From NCBI GenBank assembly GCA_934875675.1, contig CAKXIK010000055.1:1-17013 (forward strand): a stretch of DNA of 17,013 bases, given 5' to 3'. The notes below the pieces were generated by a model, which saw only the letters and a program-made list of their open reading frames with translations, was not told where the DNA came from and did no database searches. Position numbers and translations under genes: made by a program. This stretch comes from an uncultured bacterium (lineage in GTDB: Bacteria; Bacillota; Clostridia; Oscillospirales; Acutalibacteraceae). Below are positions 14,343-17,013 of the stretch, piece after piece. Positions within the stretch are counted from its first letter, which is position 1, and each line of letters starts with the position of its first letter.

Positions 14343-15809
14343 GTGGTAAAAGTGGATTATACAAATTACGGAGAAAATCGATGGGAGCTTTGCTGCGGAG
14401 AATACAGCGGTGTGGAAAAAGAGGCGATCAACCGTCTTTACGGCTTGGTGCAGTCCTATGTACCATATATTCTCACACTTCGCATGATGAGCGGAAAGAT
14501 CCTGCTGGATTCTAATAACAAAAACCGCGTTGTGGTCGGAACGTTGCAGAGCAACCCTTTGCTGAAAGAACTGGCGGATAACGGTTTTTATAAGCCGGAG
14601 TTGTGCGCGGAGGGATACAGCATAAAAACTGCTCCTGATCCGGAAAATAAAGCACTTGATATCACGGTACTGCAGGGTGCCGATCCATCGGGTGTGTTAT
14701 ATGCAGTTGCGGATTACGAGCGGTATGCAATCCGCAACAGAGAGACCTATCATGGATATCATTATAATAAAAAGTATCTCCCTTTTGTGGATCGTGCACT
14801 TCCGTTTGAGCGGTGCAGTGCACCCAAAATTGAACACCGCGGTTTGTGGAGTTGGGGTCATGTAATTTACGATTACATGAAATACATAGATCATATGTGC
14901 GAATGCAAGCTCAATACATTGATTCTCTGGAATGACTACATTCCGGTAAACGCGGCAGATATTGTCTGCTATGCACACGCACATGCGGTAAAGGTAATCT
15001 GGGGATTTTCATGGTGCTGGGGGGAGAAGGCAAATCCAACAGATCCCGAAGATTTAAATAAATGGACTCGATTTGTTCTTGATACTTATGAAAACCAATA
15101 CCGTACAGTGGGATGCGACGGTATTTATTTTCAGGCGTTTACAGAAACAACCGATACGAAAATTGATGGGGAATCTATTTCTGATTTGGTAATTCGTTGG
15201 GTGAAGTACATCAGTGACCGCCTTTATGAAAGGTATCCGGATATCTGGATTCAATTCGGTCTGCATGCAACGTCCATTCGGGAAGAGTGCAGCAAGTTTT
15301 CTGCAATTGATTCCAGAATGTCTATTGTGTGGGAAGATGCCGGCGAATTTCCGTATGCCTATGATCCTGCTAAAAATCAGGATTTTAACAAAACGCTTCA
15401 TTACACAAAGGAACTTCTTTGTCTGCGCGGTCAACAGGAAAGATTCGGTGCAGTGTTCAAAGGTTTTACGGTGTTGAACTGGGATCGGTTTGAACATCAG
15501 AAAGGATCGCATATTGTTGGAAAAGCGAGCAGACCGTTTATGGAAAGCCGTACACGGGAAAAGGATTTTTACTGGAGATATGCTGCGCCGTATTGGATTC
15601 AACAGGCTCCCGAGCTGCAGAGGCTGCTGCAGGCAATTGCAGCAGCGCCGATAAATGATCGGCTGATTACCGCGTTGGTGGAGGATGGCATGTGGGAAAG
15701 CAAGCTGCACATCAGCGTACAAAATTTAGCGGAGCTGCTTTGGAATCCGGATACAGACCTGACGGAACTGATCAAGGTTCTGTTCCACGACTGCCGCGAT
15801 TGTCTTTAA
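14343..15809 (+). CDS. GH20/GH67-fold glycosidase-like protein
   Basis: A 488-residue cytoplasmic protein without a signal peptide. The N-terminal part (about 15-125) has the alpha/beta pattern of the non-catalytic domain before GH20/GH67 barrels: RVVVGT, then EGYSIKT, then DITVLQGADPSGVLYAVADY. A TIM-barrel-like part follows: KIEHRGLWSWGHV, LNTLILWND, VKVIWGFSWCWGE, and CDGIYFQAFTET (258-269) with Glu268 as the best acid candidate. Specific family and substrate are uncertain; beta-hexosaminidase-like or alpha-glucuronidase-like are the nearest folds. The start is weak: GTG 14343 is preceded only by AAAAGAAAAG, and GTG 14352 is an alternative. Immediately after its stop come remnants of an AraC regulator, so the original 3' context has been altered. 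Confidence 0.78.
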   Translation: MVKVDYTNYGENRWELCCGEYSGVEKEAINRLYGLVQSYVPYILTLRMMSGKILLDSNNKNRVVVGTLQSNPLLKELADNGFYKPELCAEGYSIKTAPDPENKALDITVLQGADPSGVLYAVADYERYAIRNRETYHGYHYNKKYLPFVDRALPFERCSAPKIEHRGLWSWGHVIYDYMKYIDHMCECKLNTLILWNDYIPVNAADIVCYAHAHAVKVIWGFSWCWGEKANPTDPEDLNKWTRFVLDTYENQYRTVGCDGIYFQAFTETTDTKIDGESISDLVIRWVKYISDRLYERYPDIWIQFGLHATSIREECSKFSAIDSRMSIVWEDAGEFPYAYDPAKNQDFNKTLHYTKELLCLRGQQERFGAVFKGFTVLNWDRFEHQKGSHIVGKASRPFMESRTREKDFYWRYAAPYWIQQAPELQRLLQAIAAAPINDRLITALVEDGMWESKLHISVQNLAELLWNPDTDLTELIKVLFHDCRDCL

Positions 15810-15813
15810 ATAA

Positions 15814-16333
15814 GCAGATACAAATTCCAAAGAAGAATATTTAGAGTTAGATTGGCAATCAGCAATCGCTTTAAAGATTATCTCAAAGGGGTGTTTGTTC
15901 GCGCTCCTCATACATAATTGCCGGAACATCAACTGACAGCATCGGCAGAAAAATGCTGGCATATATGGAGCAAAATTATCAGAACCCTTCGCTTTCTCTC
16001 AAAGACCTGAGCAAGGAATTTAACCTTTCCATACTGTCCATTTCCCGTATTTTTAAGAGTGCTGCCAAAATCGGATTCTACGATTATTGCTGTCGTATCC
16101 GAATGGAAAAAGCCAAGGAGCTGATGCGCAAAAATAACCTCCGAACAGGTGATATTGTAAGAGCAGTTCGGTATGATAATGATGCTTCTTTCCGGCGTAC
16201 ATTCCTGCGATATGAGGGAGTATCTCCGCACGATTACCTGATGAAATATATGTTAAAATTACCATACTGTCCATTATGGATTATTGCGTCATATCTGTGT
16301 AAAAGTCCACCGATAAACAGATCAAAACCTTAA
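15814..16333 (+). pseudogene. AraC-family regulator, N-terminally truncated and frameshifted
   Basis: From 15953 a frame of 126 residues carries both AraC helix-turn-helix motifs: SLKDLSKEFNLSILSISRIF and 'DIVRAVRYDNDASFRRTFLRYEGVSPHDYL'. Just upstream, 15814-15933 in another frame reads EEYLELDWQSAIALKIISKG followed by CLFALLIHNCRNIN, the usual linker helix before the DNA-binding domain, ending in TGA 15934-15936. Joining the two needs a one-base shift between about 15925 and 15950. The N-terminal cupin or sensor half is absent because the GH gene ends at 15809. The ATG at 15953 has no good SD. The C-terminal tail after SPHDYLMKY is also atypical. A short stand-alone DNA-binding protein remains possible but unlikely. 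Confidence 0.78.
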
Positions 16334-16371
16334 CATGCCGGTTGTGATTTTGTAATCGCAACCGGCATGTT
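16332..16371 (+). terminator. 18-bp hairpin overlapping the stop of the AraC fragment
   Basis: Bases 16332-16349 pair with 16354-16371 (one T/G wobble) around a 4-base loop TTGT. The T-run afterwards is short (TTTG), so it may be a terminator of modest strength or a stabilising 3' hairpin. It includes part of the TAA stop codon. Confidence 0.6.
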
Positions 16372-16391
16372 TGCAAGTTAAATAAATCAAG

Positions 16392-16868
16392 GTGGTATTT
16401 CATGTCTCTCATCAGATAAATTGGCTTTTTGGGTGGAAAAAGGGATGGATGTATACGCAGGATAGGGTTGAATTTTCCGCATATGATGACAGTGAGGGAG
16501 AGCGCAGGATTTACGCCATCAATACAAATTGGTGGCAGACTGAGGAGCAGCCCGCCAAGGCGGAGCTTTTGCTGGGAGAAAAGAGCTATCCGGTATTGAT
16601 TAACCGGGATGTTATTCATATATTCACGGTTTGCGGGAATTTTGCCGTCTGGACTGCAGACGATGAAACGGAAGTGCTGTCGGTTGCTTCCGATCGGCTG
16701 CAGATTCAGGGAATGGGGACTACTACAATCAGAATAGTCGGAGACTTTTCAAGCGTATATGCTGACGGTTTTCAGGTTCTGCAATCTGATCCAAATGTTT
16801 GGAGTCTAACAGGAGATATTAAGGAAATTTGCGAAATTAGTCTGATCTTGCAAGAAAATATTTGTTGA
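16392..16868 (+). pseudogene. 3' remnant of a larger glycosidase-type gene (C-terminal beta domain)
   Basis: An open frame with a protein-like sequence: NWLFGWKKGWMYTQDRVEF, then RRIYAINTNWWQTEEQPAKA, 'INRDVIHIFTVCGNFAVWTA', and TTTIRIVGD. It looks like a beta-sandwich C-terminal domain of a large carbohydrate-active enzyme. At 16389-16404 a good SD (AAGGTGGT) stands 5 bases before ATG 16402, but that frame stops after five codons (MSLIR, TAA 16417-16419). The simplest reading is a gene that kept its translation start and 3' end but lost its middle. Alternatively, translation could begin at ATG 16449 behind AAGGG. I do not recognise the family. Confidence 0.6.
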
Positions 16869-16876
16869 AATTGACT

Positions 16877-16923
16877 ATCCGGTACTGAAACACTTAAAAA
16901 ATAGTGTGGTACCGGATTTTTTT
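16877..16923 (+). terminator. Strong intrinsic terminator
   Basis: ATCCGGTAC (16877-16885) pairs perfectly with GTACCGGAT (16909-16917), with an inner ACACT/AGTGT pair, followed by seven T (16917-16923). It closes the plus-strand gene series that begins at 13558. Confidence 0.92.
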
Positions 16924-16975
16924 GTGCAAAAATTGTTCATAAAAGGTTTACCATTTTTGATTTTACATACAATTC

Positions 16976-17003
16976 TTGCAAAAACGGAAAAAACAGATAG
17001 AAT
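16976..17003 (+). promoter_or_regulatory. Possible promoter at the window edge
   Basis: TTGCAA (16976-16981), 16-base spacer, TAGAAT (16998-17003), in A/T-rich sequence just after the terminator. The gene it would serve is outside the window. Confidence 0.4.
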
Positions 17004-17013
17004 ACTTTTTATT

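Noticed and set aside
15054..15722. A 222-codon minus-strand frame
   Set aside because: It is antisense to the GH20/GH67-like gene and has no SD or domain.
1..17013. CRISPR array, toxin-antitoxin, restriction or phage-defence system
   Set aside because: No regularly spaced repeats and no Cas, nuclease, methyltransferase or phage structural motifs were seen.

Overview
The window looks like a chromosomal segment of a clostridial Firmicute, most likely a gut-type Oscillospirales/Ruminococcaceae relative. This is inferred from strong AGGAGG-type ribosome binding sites, sigma-A-like promoters (TTGAnn-17-TATAAT), hairpin-plus-U terminators, and a set of small proteins I associate with that group (DUF6323, DUF6179, DUF6774-like). 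No species is claimed, and all family names come from recognising motifs by eye, not from a search.

Layout. (1) 1-2750: asnB (glutamine-hydrolysing asparagine synthetase), a structured terminator-like RNA, a textbook promoter and terminator around tRNA-Val(GAC), and a 66-residue basic small protein on the minus strand. (2) 2770-4350: a minus-strand operon with its own promoter, a leader containing an intrinsic-terminator-like hairpin, an ECF-type sigma factor, a single-pass membrane protein with a DUF4367-like domain (probable partner/anti-sigma) and a terminator. (3) 4480-6520: minus-strand genes of largely unknown function: DUF6323 and DUF6179 overlapping by 4 bases, then a CPYC glutaredoxin-like protein and a DUF6774-like small protein. 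(4) 6550-7000: a regulatory region holding a promoter followed directly by a terminator (a predicted RNA of about 48 nt) and several dyads. (5) 7005-11415: a glycan-metabolism region with a PHP-domain hydrolase (+) facing, across a 22-bp perfect bidirectional terminator, a minus operon of a GH78-like alpha-L-rhamnosidase and a frameshifted GH99-like/WbsX-like enzyme. (6) 11416-13560: AT-rich accessory DNA with one lipoprotein gene and a broken IS3-type transposase OrfA. (7) 13558-15809: plus-strand glycerophosphodiester phosphodiesterase and a GH20/GH67-fold glycosidase-like protein. (8) 15810-16923: decayed genes, namely a truncated and frameshifted AraC regulator and the 3' part of a further gene whose SD and ATG survive as a stub, closed by a strong terminator.

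How it fits together. The right half resembles an inducible plant- or host-glycan utilisation locus (rhamnosidase, GH99-like, GH20-like, PHP hydrolase, AraC regulator) that is being eroded by frameshift, internal deletion and IS activity. The left half is housekeeping plus an ECF signalling operon. The least understood intact unit is DUF6323-DUF6179 with the neighbouring CPYC protein. The most testable regulatory oddity is the terminator in the leader of the sigma-factor operon.
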